Shown here in pieces: positions 44,193-52,920 of a stretch of DNA of 64,000 nucleotides. The stretch comes from Streptomyces longhuiensis (GTDB taxonomy: Bacteria > Actinomycetota > Actinomycetes > Streptomycetales > Streptomycetaceae): assembly GCF_020616555.1 (NCBI RefSeq), contig NZ_CP085173.1, positions 372,001 to 436,000 of the forward strand. The letters are read 5' to 3'. Each line of letters begins with the position of its first letter. The first letter of the stretch is position 1. Made by a program: the position numbers and the translations under genes. The notes beneath the pieces were generated by a model. It made no database searches and was not told the DNA's origin. It saw nothing but the letters and a program-made list of their open reading frames with translations.

Positions 44193-45698
44193 CTATGTGG
44201 CCTGGGCAGGCAGGAGGCTTGCGGTCGGGCCCTGGTCCGTGATGTGGCCTGCGTCGAGCAGGTGGACGGTGTCGGTGTAGCGGGCGACCAGGTGATGTTC
44301 GTGGGAGACCACGACCAGAGTCATCCGGTGTTCGGCGCGCAGGCGGGTGAGGAGGTCCATGATGCCGTTGGCGGTTTCGGTGTCGAGGGCGGAGGTGACC
44401 TCGTCGCAGAGCAGGATGTCGGGGTCGGCGGCCAGCGCACGGGCGATGGAGACGCGCTGGCGTTGTCCACCGGACAGTTCGGCGGGGTAGCGGTCGGCGT
44501 AGTCGGCGGGAAGGTCGACCTGGGCGAGGAGTTCGACGACGCGCTCGGGGCGGACACTCTTGGGCAGGTCCGCGTGCAGGCGAAGGGGCCGGGTCAACTG
44601 CTGGGCGACGGTGCGCCGGGGGTTGAGCGCGGCAAGGGGATTTTGGGGGACGAGCTGGATGCGGCGCTGTTGTTCCCGGGTGCGGCGCTGCACCCGGGGG
44701 GCGAGCGGATGGCCGTCGAAAGTCAGGTGCCCGGTGTGGGCGGGATGAAGTCCGGCCAGGACACGCAGGAGGGTGGTCTTGCCGGATCCGGACAGGCCGA
44801 TGATGGCCGTGGCCGAGCCGGGCACGGCGGTGAATGCGACGTCGGTCAGGACCGGGCGCCGCTGGCGCCCGTTGCCGAAGTAGGCCTCGATCGATTGCCC
44901 GGTGATGCCGTCGCCGGGGGGCGTGTCGTGCGCGCCGTCTTCAGTGGTGGACTGGTCGAAGACCGCACGCAGTGCGGGGGCACTCTTGGTCGTCAGTCGA
45001 ATTGTGCGGTCCGCGCAGGTCTCAACCAGATGCGGGTCGTGGGTGGCGATGATGACGGCGAGGTTCCGGCTGGCGGCGAGGTGACGCAGCAGGTGGGCGA
45101 TCTCGTCGCGGACCGCGGCGTCGAGTCCGGCGGTGGGCTCGTCCAGGAGGAGGATCTTGGGGGTGCGGGCGAGGGCGCGGGCGAGCGCGACGCGTCGTTG
45201 CTGGCCGCCGGACAGGGCGGTGGGCCTGCGGCTGGCAATCCCGGTGTCGACGGGCAGACGGCATTCGGCCAGCAGCTCGAGAACGTTCTCCTCGGACGGG
45301 TCGGTGGCGAGTTCGGCGACCAGGCGGCGGGCGGTCATGCGGGGGTTAAGGGCGGAGCCTGGGTCCTGGCCGACGTAGGCGACGGCGGTGCGGCGCAGTG
45401 TGCGCAGTTCGTCGGCCGGCAGCTGGTGCGGCGTGCGGCCGAGGACATCCAGGGTTCCGGTCGTGGCGGCGCCGGGGGGAAGGTGTCCGATCAAGGCGCG
45501 CAGCAGGGTCGTCTTGCCTGATCCGGAAGCGCCCATGAGGGCGGTGACCTGCCCGGCGTGTATGCGTGCGGTGGTCTCGGGCAGCAGGACGGGCCCGTCG
45601 GGCAGGCGTATTTCGAGGCCGGTGATGGTGACGAGGGGCGCCTCGGTCATGCGTTGAGGGGTGGGAGCGGTGGGGTCGGCAGGGGCGAGTTCACTCAT
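44193..45698 (-). CDS. Double ABC ATPase of a nickel/peptide-family importer
   Basis: A 501-residue fusion of two ATPase domains, as in fused DppD-DppF or YejF types. Domain 1 has Walker A GASGSGKTT, signature TALSGGQQRRVALARALART and Walker B ILLLDEPTAGLD. Domain 2 has GLSGSGKTT, AELSGGQRQRVSIARALAAD and ILLCDEVTSALD. Both sites look competent. Its start overlaps the end of the permease gene (ATGA), so it is the last gene of the importer operon driven from the iron-box region at 49.1 kb. Confidence 0.92.
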   Translation of the reverse strand: MSELAPADPTAPTPQRMTEAPLVTITGLEIRLPDGPVLLPETTARIHAGQVTALMGASGSGKTTLLRALIGHLPPGAATTGTLDVLGRTPHQLPADELRTLRRTAVAYVGQDPGSALNPRMTARRLVAELATDPSEENVLELLAECRLPVDTGIASRRPTALSGGQQRRVALARALARTPKILLLDEPTAGLDAAVRDEIAHLLRHLAASRNLAVIIATHDPHLVETCADRTIRLTTKSAPALRAVFDQSTTEDGAHDTPPGDGITGQSIEAYFGNGRQRRPVLTDVAFTAVPGSATAIIGLSGSGKTTLLRVLAGLHPAHTGHLTFDGHPLAPRVQRRTREQQRRIQLVPQNPLAALNPRRTVAQQLTRPLRLHADLPKSVRPERVVELLAQVDLPADYADRYPAELSGGQRQRVSIARALAADPDILLCDEVTSALDTETANGIMDLLTRLRAEHRMTLVVVSHEHHLVARYTDTVHLLDAGHITDQGPTASLLPAQAT

Positions 45699-46540
45699 GA
45701 GCGGGTCACCGCCTTCGCTGTGGTGTCGGGGGCCAGGCAGAGAGTGACCAGGTTGACGGCGATGGCCAGCAGGGCGATGGCCAGGCTGGGGGCGATGACG
45801 GCCCAGGGGTTGAGGAGGATGCCGGAGGCGTTCTCACGGACCATCAGCGACCAGTCGGAGGCGGGCGGCTGGGGGCCTATCTGGAGGAATCCGGCCATGG
45901 AGATGACGTAGACGGCTTCGACGAAGCGGAGTCCGAACAGGGTGAGGACGGTGGCGCGGAGGTTGGGCAGGATCTCGCGCAGCGCGATGTAGGGCGTGGG
46001 CTCGCCGCGGCCCAGGGCCGCTTCGACGTAACCAGCCGTGGCGAGGGGGGACGCGGCGGCTGCGACGACCCGGACCGCGTAGGGCACACCGAGGATGATG
46101 GCGGCAGCGACCACGGCCCAGCGTCCTCCGCCGGGCCAGGCGAGAGCAATGAGCATGATGCCCAGCAGGGGCGGCAGGAGGATCGCGACGTCCGCGCTGC
46201 GCTCGACAGCTCGGCCAAGTCCGGGCCGCAGCACGGCGATGCAGCCGATCAATGTGGCGGCCAGGGTGGTGACGACGGCGACGAGCAGGGCACCCGCGAT
46301 GAGGAGGGTGCCGCCGTGCAGAACGCGGCTGAGCACATCGCGGCCGAGCTGGTCCCCGCCCAGCAGGGCACCGTCGCCGGGGGTGGCGAACGGTGCGGTG
46401 ACGGGGGTGTCGATGGCGTGCGGGGCGACAAGGGGTCCGGCAACCGCGAGGAGCAGCGGCAGGGCCGCGATCAGTACGAGTGCGGTGGTCTTCACCCGGC
46501 GGGACGGCCGGCGTGCGGCCAGGGGCAGGACGGCGGTCAT
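45695..46540 (-). CDS. ABC permease, DppC/NikC-like
   Basis: 281 residues with about six membrane helices. The short N-terminal helix ALVLIAALPLLLAVAGPLVA, the DGALLGGDQLGRDVLSRVLH motif (G.D..GRD..SR) and the EAA-type loop RGEPTPYIALREILPNLRAT identify the C-type permease of the nickel/oligopeptide family. It overlaps the upstream permease (ATGA) and the downstream ATPase. With its partner it forms the channel of the importer encoded here. Confidence 0.92.
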   Translation of the reverse strand: MTAVLPLAARRPSRRVKTTALVLIAALPLLLAVAGPLVAPHAIDTPVTAPFATPGDGALLGGDQLGRDVLSRVLHGGTLLIAGALLVAVVTTLAATLIGCIAVLRPGLGRAVERSADVAILLPPLLGIMLIALAWPGGGRWAVVAAAIILGVPYAVRVVAAAASPLATAGYVEAALGRGEPTPYIALREILPNLRATVLTLFGLRFVEAVYVISMAGFLQIGPQPPASDWSLMVRENASGILLNPWAVIAPSLAIALLAIAVNLVTLCLAPDTTAKAVTRS

Positions 46541-47556
46541 GCGCGCGCTCCCAGGACGGCGTAGCGAATGAGGTCGGCGGCCAGCAGTACGAGGCTGACG
46601 ACGGCACCAGCACAGATGACGACGCCGGCGATCAGTGGTGTGTCACGCGCGGCGACCGCCCCGGCCAGGACGCTGCCGATTCCGGGGTAGTTGAACAGGG
46701 TCTCCACCACGACAGCGCCGCCGAACAGCAGGCCGGTGGAGGTGGCCATGCCGGTGGCGATCGCGGGGACAGCGCCGGGCAGCTGGTGGCGCAGCAGGAC
46801 GTGGTGCAGGGGCAGGCCGTCCAGATGGGCGGCTTCCACGTGTGGGGTCGATGCCTGGTCGGCCAGTGCGCCGCGCACGACACGGGTGTTCCACCCGGCC
46901 TGAGGGATGACCAGGGCGAGGACCGGCATGATCAGCATGGTCCAGGACGCGGGTTTTCCGTCGCCGCCGGTCACAGTGACGGCGGGCAGCCAGCCTGTCC
47001 ACAGGGACAGCACCAGCAGCAGCGCGGCCGAGACCACGAACTCGGGCACGGCGAACGCGGCTGTCGAGGTGTGGGAGATGATCCGGTCGGTCGGGCGGCC
47101 GGGGCGGGCGGCGGCCCAACATCCCAGCAGCAGGGACAGCACTACCGTGATCGCGAACGCGGTCATGGCCAGGACGAGGGTGTTGGGCAGCGGGTCGGCG
47201 AGCAGCTCGGTGACCTTCTGCCCGCGGGCGGATGTACCGAGGTCACCGGTCGGGAGCGCGGTCATCCAGTGGGCGAACCGCGCCCACAACGGTCGGTCCA
47301 GGCCCAGCAGATGCCGCCGGGCGGCGAGGTCTGCCGCGCTCTCCCCGCGCTCGGCCGATGCGCCGGCCGCGTCCCCCGGCAGAATCTCAACTGCCGCGAA
47401 CACCATGGCCAGCAGGACGATGAGCATCAGGATGCGGCGTCCTGCCGTCCCCGCGATCCGCACCGCGATGTGTGCGGCCCGGCGTGGGTCGGTGGCCGCC
47501 CCCGTGCCGGGGGCGGCCACCGGGCCGGTCTTGGCCGTCTGGCTCAACGCAGCCAC
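46537..47556 (-). CDS. ABC permease, DppB/NikB-like
   Basis: 339 residues. After a hydrophilic start (VAALSQTAKTGPVA) comes the first membrane helix ILMLIVLLAMVFAAVEILPG. The B-type marks follow: ILPGDAAG, a large outside loop ending DRPLWARFAHWMTALPTGDL, and the EAA loop AAHLDGLPLHHVLLRHQLPG. The GTG at 47556 overlaps the binding-protein stop by 13 bases, which supports that start; the longer open frame upstream lies within the binding-protein gene. Confidence 0.9.
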   Translation of the reverse strand: MAALSQTAKTGPVAAPGTGAATDPRRAAHIAVRIAGTAGRRILMLIVLLAMVFAAVEILPGDAAGASAERGESAADLAARRHLLGLDRPLWARFAHWMTALPTGDLGTSARGQKVTELLADPLPNTLVLAMTAFAITVVLSLLLGCWAAARPGRPTDRIISHTSTAAFAVPEFVVSAALLLVLSLWTGWLPAVTVTGGDGKPASWTMLIMPVLALVIPQAGWNTRVVRGALADQASTPHVEAAHLDGLPLHHVLLRHQLPGAVPAIATGMATSTGLLFGGAVVVETLFNYPGIGSVLAGAVAARDTPLIAGVVICAGAVVSLVLLAADLIRYAVLGARA

Positions 47557-49103
47557 ACGCCTTCGAGCTGGACGCGTCCGTAGCCGGCGAGCTTGGGCAG
47601 GTTCTGCACCTTCGCGGCTGCGAGGTCGATTCCGTCGGCCATGCCCCACAGCAGGTAGCCGGAGCGGTCGTGCTCGATCTGCTGGAGATCCTTCAGCGCC
47701 GCAGTGCGCTTCTTGGGGTCTGCGCTGCTGATGGCCTTGCGGTAGGCGGCGTCGAAGCCGGCGTCGGCCCATCCGGCCTCGTTCTGGCCCGCCTCGCTGA
47801 CCATCGTCTTGGAGGCGAAGAAGATCACCGAGTCGTTGGTGCCCCAGTAACTGGTGTAGAAGTCGCCGGACTTCCAGGTCTTCTCCCAGAATGCGCCGGA
47901 CTCCTGCTTGACGACCTTGATCTTGATCCCGGCTTCGCGGGCCTGGTTGGCGAACAGGGTCGCGGAGTCCGCGAGTCCGGAGATGTCCTCGGTGGTGACC
48001 AGTTCGTACGTCTTCGACAGGTCGAAGTTCGCGTCCTTCAGCAGCTTCTTGGCCTTGGCGAGGTCGCGCTTGCGCTGTGGGATGGCCTTGGCGTACTCGG
48101 GGTCGCCAGTTCCCAGGATGTCGTTGGCGACCGTGCCGTACCCGGACAGGACTTGCTTGACCATGGCCTCGCGGTCCACGACCAGGCGCATCGCCTCACG
48201 CACCCGTTCGTCCGCGAAGGGGCTGCCCTTGGCGGTCCGCATGACGATCGGCATCGCCATGTCGTTCGGGCGGCGCAGCACCTGGACGTCCTTGCGGGAC
48301 TCGGCGGTGCGGGCGGCTAGGGCACCGGCGTTGGAGGCAAGGTCGATCTGCCCGGCGAGCAGAGCGTTCGCCATCGCCTGCGGGGTTTCGAACATGGTGA
48401 CTTCGATCGCGTCGAGGTGCACCGTGCCGCCGTACCACTTGTCGTTGCGTACAAGGCGCGCGTTGCCGCCCCGGAACCAGTCCAGCTTGAACGGGCCGGT
48501 GCCGGGCGCCTTGGCTATCGCGGAGTCCTTGGTGTCCTTCTTCATCACGAAGGACGCGAAGCGTGTCATGAGGGGGAATTCGGCGTTGGCGTAGTCGGAG
48601 ACGACCACGACCGTGTCCGCGCCCTGGGCGCGGATGTTCTTGGCCTGGATACCGGGCAGACGGGCCGCGCCGGAGGGGGTGTTGCGCAGTCGCTTCAGCG
48701 ACCACACCACGTCCTCGGCGGTCACCGGGGTGCCGTCGTGGAACACCGCCCCCTTGGCGATCTTGAACTTCCACGTCTTCAGGTCTGCCGACGACTCCCA
48801 CGAAGCAGCCAGGCGCGGGACGGTGTTGGACTTCGCCCCGGGGACGGTGAGGGTGTCGAAGACGAGGGCAAGGATGAGGTAGTCACTCTCGTTGGCCTGG
48901 GTGCCGTGCGGGTCCCGGGTGATGGCACTCGCGTGCCCCAGTGCCCCCACTCGCAAAGTGCCGCCTGCGCGAGGTTTGCCTGGCGTCCCACCAGAGGCTG
49001 CCGTGTCCTTGGAATTCCCACTGCCGCCACTGCAGGCTGCAAGAATCCCGGCCGCTCCGATGCCGGTGCCGGCCCACAGCAGCTGTCGTCTGGTGACGCC
49101 CAC
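47544..49103 (-). CDS. Family 5 solute-binding lipoprotein of the importer
   Basis: 519 residues. The signal (RRQLLWAGTGIGAAGILA) ends in lipobox ILAAC, with a twin-Arg start (TRRQLL) that suggests Tat export. The mature protein is SBP family 5 (peptide/nickel): FDTLTVPGAKSNTVPRLAAS, the family pattern WKFKIAKGAVFHDGTPVTAE, DVVWSLKRLR, and LLAGQIDLAS. Family 5 proteins bind peptides, nickel chelates and metallophores. The GTG at 49103 lies 36 bases from an iron box, so import is probably iron-repressed and the cargo is likely a metal chelate. Confidence 0.9.
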   Translation of the reverse strand: MGVTRRQLLWAGTGIGAAGILAACSGGSGNSKDTAASGGTPGKPRAGGTLRVGALGHASAITRDPHGTQANESDYLILALVFDTLTVPGAKSNTVPRLAASWESSADLKTWKFKIAKGAVFHDGTPVTAEDVVWSLKRLRNTPSGAARLPGIQAKNIRAQGADTVVVVSDYANAEFPLMTRFASFVMKKDTKDSAIAKAPGTGPFKLDWFRGGNARLVRNDKWYGGTVHLDAIEVTMFETPQAMANALLAGQIDLASNAGALAARTAESRKDVQVLRRPNDMAMPIVMRTAKGSPFADERVREAMRLVVDREAMVKQVLSGYGTVANDILGTGDPEYAKAIPQRKRDLAKAKKLLKDANFDLSKTYELVTTEDISGLADSATLFANQAREAGIKIKVVKQESGAFWEKTWKSGDFYTSYWGTNDSVIFFASKTMVSEAGQNEAGWADAGFDAAYRKAISSADPKKRTAALKDLQQIEHDRSGYLLWGMADGIDLAAAKVQNLPKLAGYGRVQLEGVWLR

Positions 49104-49139
49104 GTCTAGTCCTCGTCTCAGGTTCGCACTTGGTCGTTC

Positions 49140-49158
49140 TTAGGGTTACCTAACCGAA
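49140..49158 (-). promoter_or_regulatory. Iron box for the importer operon
   Basis: On the minus strand TTCGGTTAGGTAACCCTAA matches about 15 of 19 positions of the DmdR1/IdeR consensus TTAGGTTAGGCTAACCTAA. It lies 36 bases upstream of the binding-protein start, so it covers the expected promoter. Confidence 0.8.
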
Positions 49159-49481
49159 GTCAGCCAGACTTCGCAAGCCGCCCCACCTTGCAGCCGAGGC
49201 CGCCGAAGCGGCTCCGGCATTCCTCAACACGCCTATTCAGCAAGAGTTTTGATGATGTGTCAGACAGATGCTGACTCGCCGAAAATGGGACTACGTTGAT
49301 GTAGTCAATCACATCAGTTAGGGTTGCCTTACCTCAGTAGCGTTGCTACTTTCCTGGTGTCCGGCGGCGCCCCGAGCCGCGCAGCGCCCGACCATTTACG
49401 CCTCTCTCCCCCCGCTTTCGAGCCGGTGCGGCGATGCCGCATGCCCGCGCTTCGATTCGTCCTGCCCCGGAAGGTGCCACC
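49159..49481. other. Divergent promoter region of the metallophore-like locus
   Basis: No gene. This AT-richer stretch (49230-49330) separates the two divergent operons and holds the second iron box. Confidence 0.7.
49318..49336 (+). promoter_or_regulatory. Iron box for the biosynthetic operon
   Basis: TTAGGGTTGCCTTACCTCA matches about 14 of 19 positions of the DmdR1/IdeR consensus. It is preceded by AT-rich DNA and lies 145 bases upstream of the GTG at 49482. Confidence 0.8.
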
Positions 49482-50471
49482 GTGCCCACCTGCCCTGCCC
49501 CGGTACGCCCTCTCGACGTCACCGCCGCAGCCGAACTGGCCACCGCCGCAGCCAAGCTGCTCGCCGATCACGGCTCCGCCACCTCGCCCGAGCTTCTCGC
49601 CGCCCTCCCCCAGGCGTGCGCCGGGCTCACAGACACGGTCCGCCACACCCTTCGGCCCGTGGACACCGCCGACGGCCTGTTCGTCCTGCGCGGCCTGCAC
49701 CTCGAGGACGAGGGCCTCGGCCCCACGCCTGGTCACTGGTCGACGGTCGGCGACGCCGGCGCGTTGTGGGACGTGGTCCTGCTGCTGGTCTCCGCACTGA
49801 TGGGCACCCCGATCGCCTGGGACGGCCAGCAGGACGGCCGGTTCGTGCACAACATCGTGCCCTCACCCGGTCACGAGAGTGAGCAGACGGGCGCCTCGAG
49901 CTCCGTCCTGCTCACGCCCCACACCGAGGACGCATTCCACCCCGGCCGCGCCCACTTGCTCCTGCTGTGTTGCATGCGCAACAACGACAACATCGCCACC
50001 ACCGCGGCCAGTGTCCGCCGCACCGCCCTTTCCGAGGCCGACGTCGAGCAGCTCAAGCGGCCGGTCGTACCGATCCTGCCGGACGACGCCTACGAAGAGG
50101 CCCAGCAGTTCGCCGGACGCCCCGCGCACGTACCGACCCTGTTCGGCACTCCCGAGGGGCTGACCATGCGGTTCGACCCCGCCTACACCCCGCTCGACGA
50201 GGCCGACGCTGAGTGGCGTGAGGCATACCGGCGCCTGGAGGACGAACTGGCCCGCGTCTCGGTCGCGGTGAGCCTGGAGCCCGGCGACGTCCTGGTCGTG
50301 GACAACGACATCGTCGTCCACGGCAGGGTGCCCTTCAAAGCCCGCTACGACGGAACCGACCGCTGGCTCAAGCGCGCCTCCGTACGCGTTCCCGGACGCC
50401 CCACCCGTCCGGGTGCCGAGGCCGACGAGCACGGCTACGGGCAGGCCGCCCTGACCGCCTGGGCCGTCTGA
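49482..50471 (+). CDS. Fe(II)/2-oxoglutarate hydroxylase, VioC/AsnO (clavaminate synthase-like) family
   Basis: 329 residues. The iron triad begins HTEDAFHPGRAHLLLLCCMR; HxE rather than HxD is typical of the VioC/AsnO amino-acid beta-hydroxylases. The second His is in VVDNDIVVHGRVPFKARYDG, followed by TDRWLKR with the 2-oxoglutarate-binding Arg. These enzymes hydroxylate the beta carbon of free Arg, Asn or Asp. I use the GTG at 49482 because GGAAGG lies seven bases upstream; an in-frame ATG at 49434 is the alternative. It is the first gene after the iron box, and the product may supply a hydroxy-acid metal ligand. Confidence 0.85.
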   Translation: MPTCPAPVRPLDVTAAAELATAAAKLLADHGSATSPELLAALPQACAGLTDTVRHTLRPVDTADGLFVLRGLHLEDEGLGPTPGHWSTVGDAGALWDVVLLLVSALMGTPIAWDGQQDGRFVHNIVPSPGHESEQTGASSSVLLTPHTEDAFHPGRAHLLLLCCMRNNDNIATTAASVRRTALSEADVEQLKRPVVPILPDDAYEEAQQFAGRPAHVPTLFGTPEGLTMRFDPAYTPLDEADAEWREAYRRLEDELARVSVAVSLEPGDVLVVDNDIVVHGRVPFKARYDGTDRWLKRASVRVPGRPTRPGAEADEHGYGQAALTAWAV

Positions 50472-50517
50472 CCAGCCCGCCCCAACCGCCGCTCCCCCAC
50501 TTCGAAAGGGCTTCTTC

Positions 50518-51507
50518 ATGGACCGGGACGACACCACCTTGCGCGTACTGTCCACCAGTGACCTCGCCGGCCTGGACATCTCCCTCGCCGACGTCGTCGA
50601 CACCGTCGAGCAGGCTTATCGCACCCTGGCGGCAGGCAAGTCGGACAACCCGCGCAAGCTCACAGTCAAGCCCGCCGACGGCCACTCCGTCTCATACGCC
50701 ATGCTCGGCCGCGACGGCGTCCGCGAGGTCGTCGCGATCAAGACCTCGTACAAGCACGGCCTGCACGAGAGCCGCGAGAGGCAGCACTACTACACGACCC
50801 TGACCCTCTACGACGACGTCACCGGCCTTCCGGTCGCGATGATGGACTGCTCCCGCATCGGATCCCTGCGCACGCCGGCCGTCTCCGCGCTCCTGGCCCG
50901 CGAGTGCGCCGCCCCGGATGCCTCGACTGCGCTGGTGGTCGGCACCGGCACCCAGGGTCGTCTTGCATTGCCGTTCCTGCTGACCACCCTGCCCCAGCTG
51001 GACCGCCTGCTGCTGTCGGGCACCCACCCCGACGGCATCGCCGCCGTCCGCGCCGAACTCGCCCGCCACTTCACCGACCGCGACGTGGAACTGGTCAGCG
51101 ACCTGAAGGCCGCCGCGCGCGAAGCCGACGTCGTCATCGCGACTGCCGGCGCCCACACGCCCGCCGCAATCGAAGCCGACTGGCTGCGGCCCGGCGCGAC
51201 GGCGATCCTCGTCGGCCACGGCCTGTCCCCCTCCACCCTGCACCGCGCCGACCGGGTCATCGCCACCAGCGAAGCCCAAATGCAGGTCACAGGCACCGAC
51301 ATGGCCGACGCCGACGGCAACCTGCCCGCCGTGGACCTGGAGCTTCCCGTCATCATCTCCGGAGTCTCCAGGGCCCGCACCACGGCCGAACAGCGCATCT
51401 TCGCCTACAACAGCGGTCTGGTCGTCACCGACATCGCCCTTGGACACCGTTTCGCACAGCTCGCTGCCGAGCAGAAGCTCGGAACCGAGGTGGCCCTGTG
51501 GCAGTGA
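50518..51507 (+). CDS. SbnB-like dehydrogenase (ornithine cyclodeaminase family), 2,3-diaminopropionate synthesis
   Basis: 329 residues of the ornithine cyclodeaminase/mu-crystallin family. Visible are TVKPADGHSVSYAMLGRDG, VVAIKTSYKHG, the MMDCSRIGSLRTPAVSALLA segment, the Rossmann motif VVGTGTQGRLALPFL and DVVIATAGAHTPA. In staphyloferrin B and viomycin pathways SbnB-type enzymes oxidise N-(1-amino-1-carboxy-2-ethyl)-glutamate to give L-2,3-diaminopropionate and 2-oxoglutarate using NAD. The SbnA-like partner is two genes downstream. AAAGGG precedes the ATG; the end overlaps the next gene. Confidence 0.82.
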   Translation: MDRDDTTLRVLSTSDLAGLDISLADVVDTVEQAYRTLAAGKSDNPRKLTVKPADGHSVSYAMLGRDGVREVVAIKTSYKHGLHESRERQHYYTTLTLYDDVTGLPVAMMDCSRIGSLRTPAVSALLARECAAPDASTALVVGTGTQGRLALPFLLTTLPQLDRLLLSGTHPDGIAAVRAELARHFTDRDVELVSDLKAAAREADVVIATAGAHTPAAIEADWLRPGATAILVGHGLSPSTLHRADRVIATSEAQMQVTGTDMADADGNLPAVDLELPVIISGVSRARTTAEQRIFAYNSGLVVTDIALGHRFAQLAAEQKLGTEVALWQ

Positions 51508-52868
51508 ACAGCAAAAGCTGGCCCCGCTTGCCGGCCCTGCCCGATGCCGCCACCGAGGCGGTGATGGCATCCGGGGTACTGCCCGAACTCGCCTACGCGT
51601 TCGGCGGACCCTTCCATTTCCTGCTGCCCGACGCCTTCGCCACCAACCTGCGCGCCATGCGGGCGGCTCTGTCCGCGGCCGGCGTGGACGGCTTCGTCTA
51701 CTTCGCGAAGAAGGCCAATAAGGCAGCCGTCTTCGTCGAACAGGCCGCCGCACACGGTGCCGGCGTGGACGTCGCCTCCACCGCCGAGCTGCGCGAGGCA
51801 CTCGGTCACGGAGTACGCGGTGAGCAGCTGATGGTCACCGGCCCTGCCAAGGACCCGGCGCTGCTGCTTCTGGCCGTGACACACGGTGCCCTGATCGCCG
51901 TCGACGCTCTCGATGAACTCGACGCGGTAATCACCACCGCAATGGCCGGACGGATCCGCCCGGCCCGCATCCTGCTACGTGTCCTGCCCCCGGCGCAGCC
52001 GCACAGTCGCTTCGGGATGACCGGCACCGAAATCACCACCGCTCTGCAGCGGTGTGTCGAGGCCGGTGAGGCCCTGCGGATGGAAGGCTTCAGCTTCCAC
52101 CTGTCCGGCTACGCCCTCGAGCCCCGCGCCGACCTCGCGGCCCGCCTGGTCGAACAGTGCCTGAAAGCACGTGTGATGGGCCTGGAAGCCAGCCGGATCT
52201 CCATCGGCGGCGGCCTGCCCATCAGTTACACCGACGCGGACAGCTGGCACACGTTCCTCCAGGCGCAGAAGCCAACCCACTTCCACGCCGGCAAGACGTT
52301 CAAGAGCGGGGACTTCTACCCGTACCACTCACCGGCGTCCAAAGCTCACGCCGTGGCCACCTTGCTGGAAACCGAGCCCGAGAACGGCGACAGCACCCTC
52401 GCCCGGGTCCTCACCGATGCCGGAGTCGAACTTCTGCTGGAGCCGGGCCGTGCCCTGCTGGACCAGGCCGGCGCCACCGTGTTCACCGTGCAGGGCAGCA
52501 AGGACCGCGACGGCTACCAGCTCCTGACGGTCGACGGCACGAGCCTGAGCCTGTCCGAGCAGTGGTTCAACAGCGAGTACCTCCCCGACCCGCTGCTGAT
52601 CCCCCTCCGGCCAAACGCGCCGACCGGCGCGTTCCCCGCGAGCATCGGCGCTTCCACCTGCCTGGAATCGGACATGCTCACCTGGCGCAAGATCGTCTTC
52701 CCGCAACGCCCCGGGCCCGGTGACCTCCTGCTGTACCCCAACACGGCCGGCTACCAGATGGACTCCAACGAGTCCTCCTTCCACGACCTGCCGCTGCCGC
52801 CCAAGGTGGTCATCGACCACATCGACCGCCCCCGCCCGCGCTGGCGCCTCGACCGCCACTTCACCTGA
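51498..52868 (+). CDS. SbnH-like PLP-dependent decarboxylase (group IV, alanine-racemase fold)
   Basis: 456 residues of the type III PLP decarboxylase family (diaminopimelate/ornithine decarboxylase, SbnH). The PLP Lys is in VYFAKKANKAAVF. Other family marks are VDVASTAELREALGHGV, the QPHSRFGMTGTEI segment, SISIGGG-like RISIGGGLPISY, LLEPGRALLDQAG, and the partner-site Cys in GASTCLESDMLTWRK. SbnH decarboxylates a citryl-diaminopropionate intermediate; the acceptor here could be diaminopropionate itself or a conjugate. The GTG at 51498 overlaps the SbnB-like stop; GTG 51504 is the alternative. Confidence 0.82.
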   Translation: MAVNSKSWPRLPALPDAATEAVMASGVLPELAYAFGGPFHFLLPDAFATNLRAMRAALSAAGVDGFVYFAKKANKAAVFVEQAAAHGAGVDVASTAELREALGHGVRGEQLMVTGPAKDPALLLLAVTHGALIAVDALDELDAVITTAMAGRIRPARILLRVLPPAQPHSRFGMTGTEITTALQRCVEAGEALRMEGFSFHLSGYALEPRADLAARLVEQCLKARVMGLEASRISIGGGLPISYTDADSWHTFLQAQKPTHFHAGKTFKSGDFYPYHSPASKAHAVATLLETEPENGDSTLARVLTDAGVELLLEPGRALLDQAGATVFTVQGSKDRDGYQLLTVDGTSLSLSEQWFNSEYLPDPLLIPLRPNAPTGAFPASIGASTCLESDMLTWRKIVFPQRPGPGDLLLYPNTAGYQMDSNESSFHDLPLPPKVVIDHIDRPRPRWRLDRHFT

Positions 52869-52920
52869 CCGCCAGTACATGCGCCCGTCGCCCTGCCGTC
52901 CCCTTCACAGGAGTCTTCTG

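Noticed and set aside
44049..45521. 490-codon plus-strand open frame
   Set aside because: It lies opposite the double ATPase gene, which shows all ABC motifs. Gly/Val-rich with no domain.
46480..47583. 367-codon plus-strand open frame
   Set aside because: Gly/Gln/His-rich reverse-strand shadow of two permease genes.
49434..49481. ATG at 49434 as start of the hydroxylase
   Set aside because: It is in frame but has no ribosome-binding site, and the added 16 residues are not protein-like. GTG 49482 has GGAAGG at seven bases.
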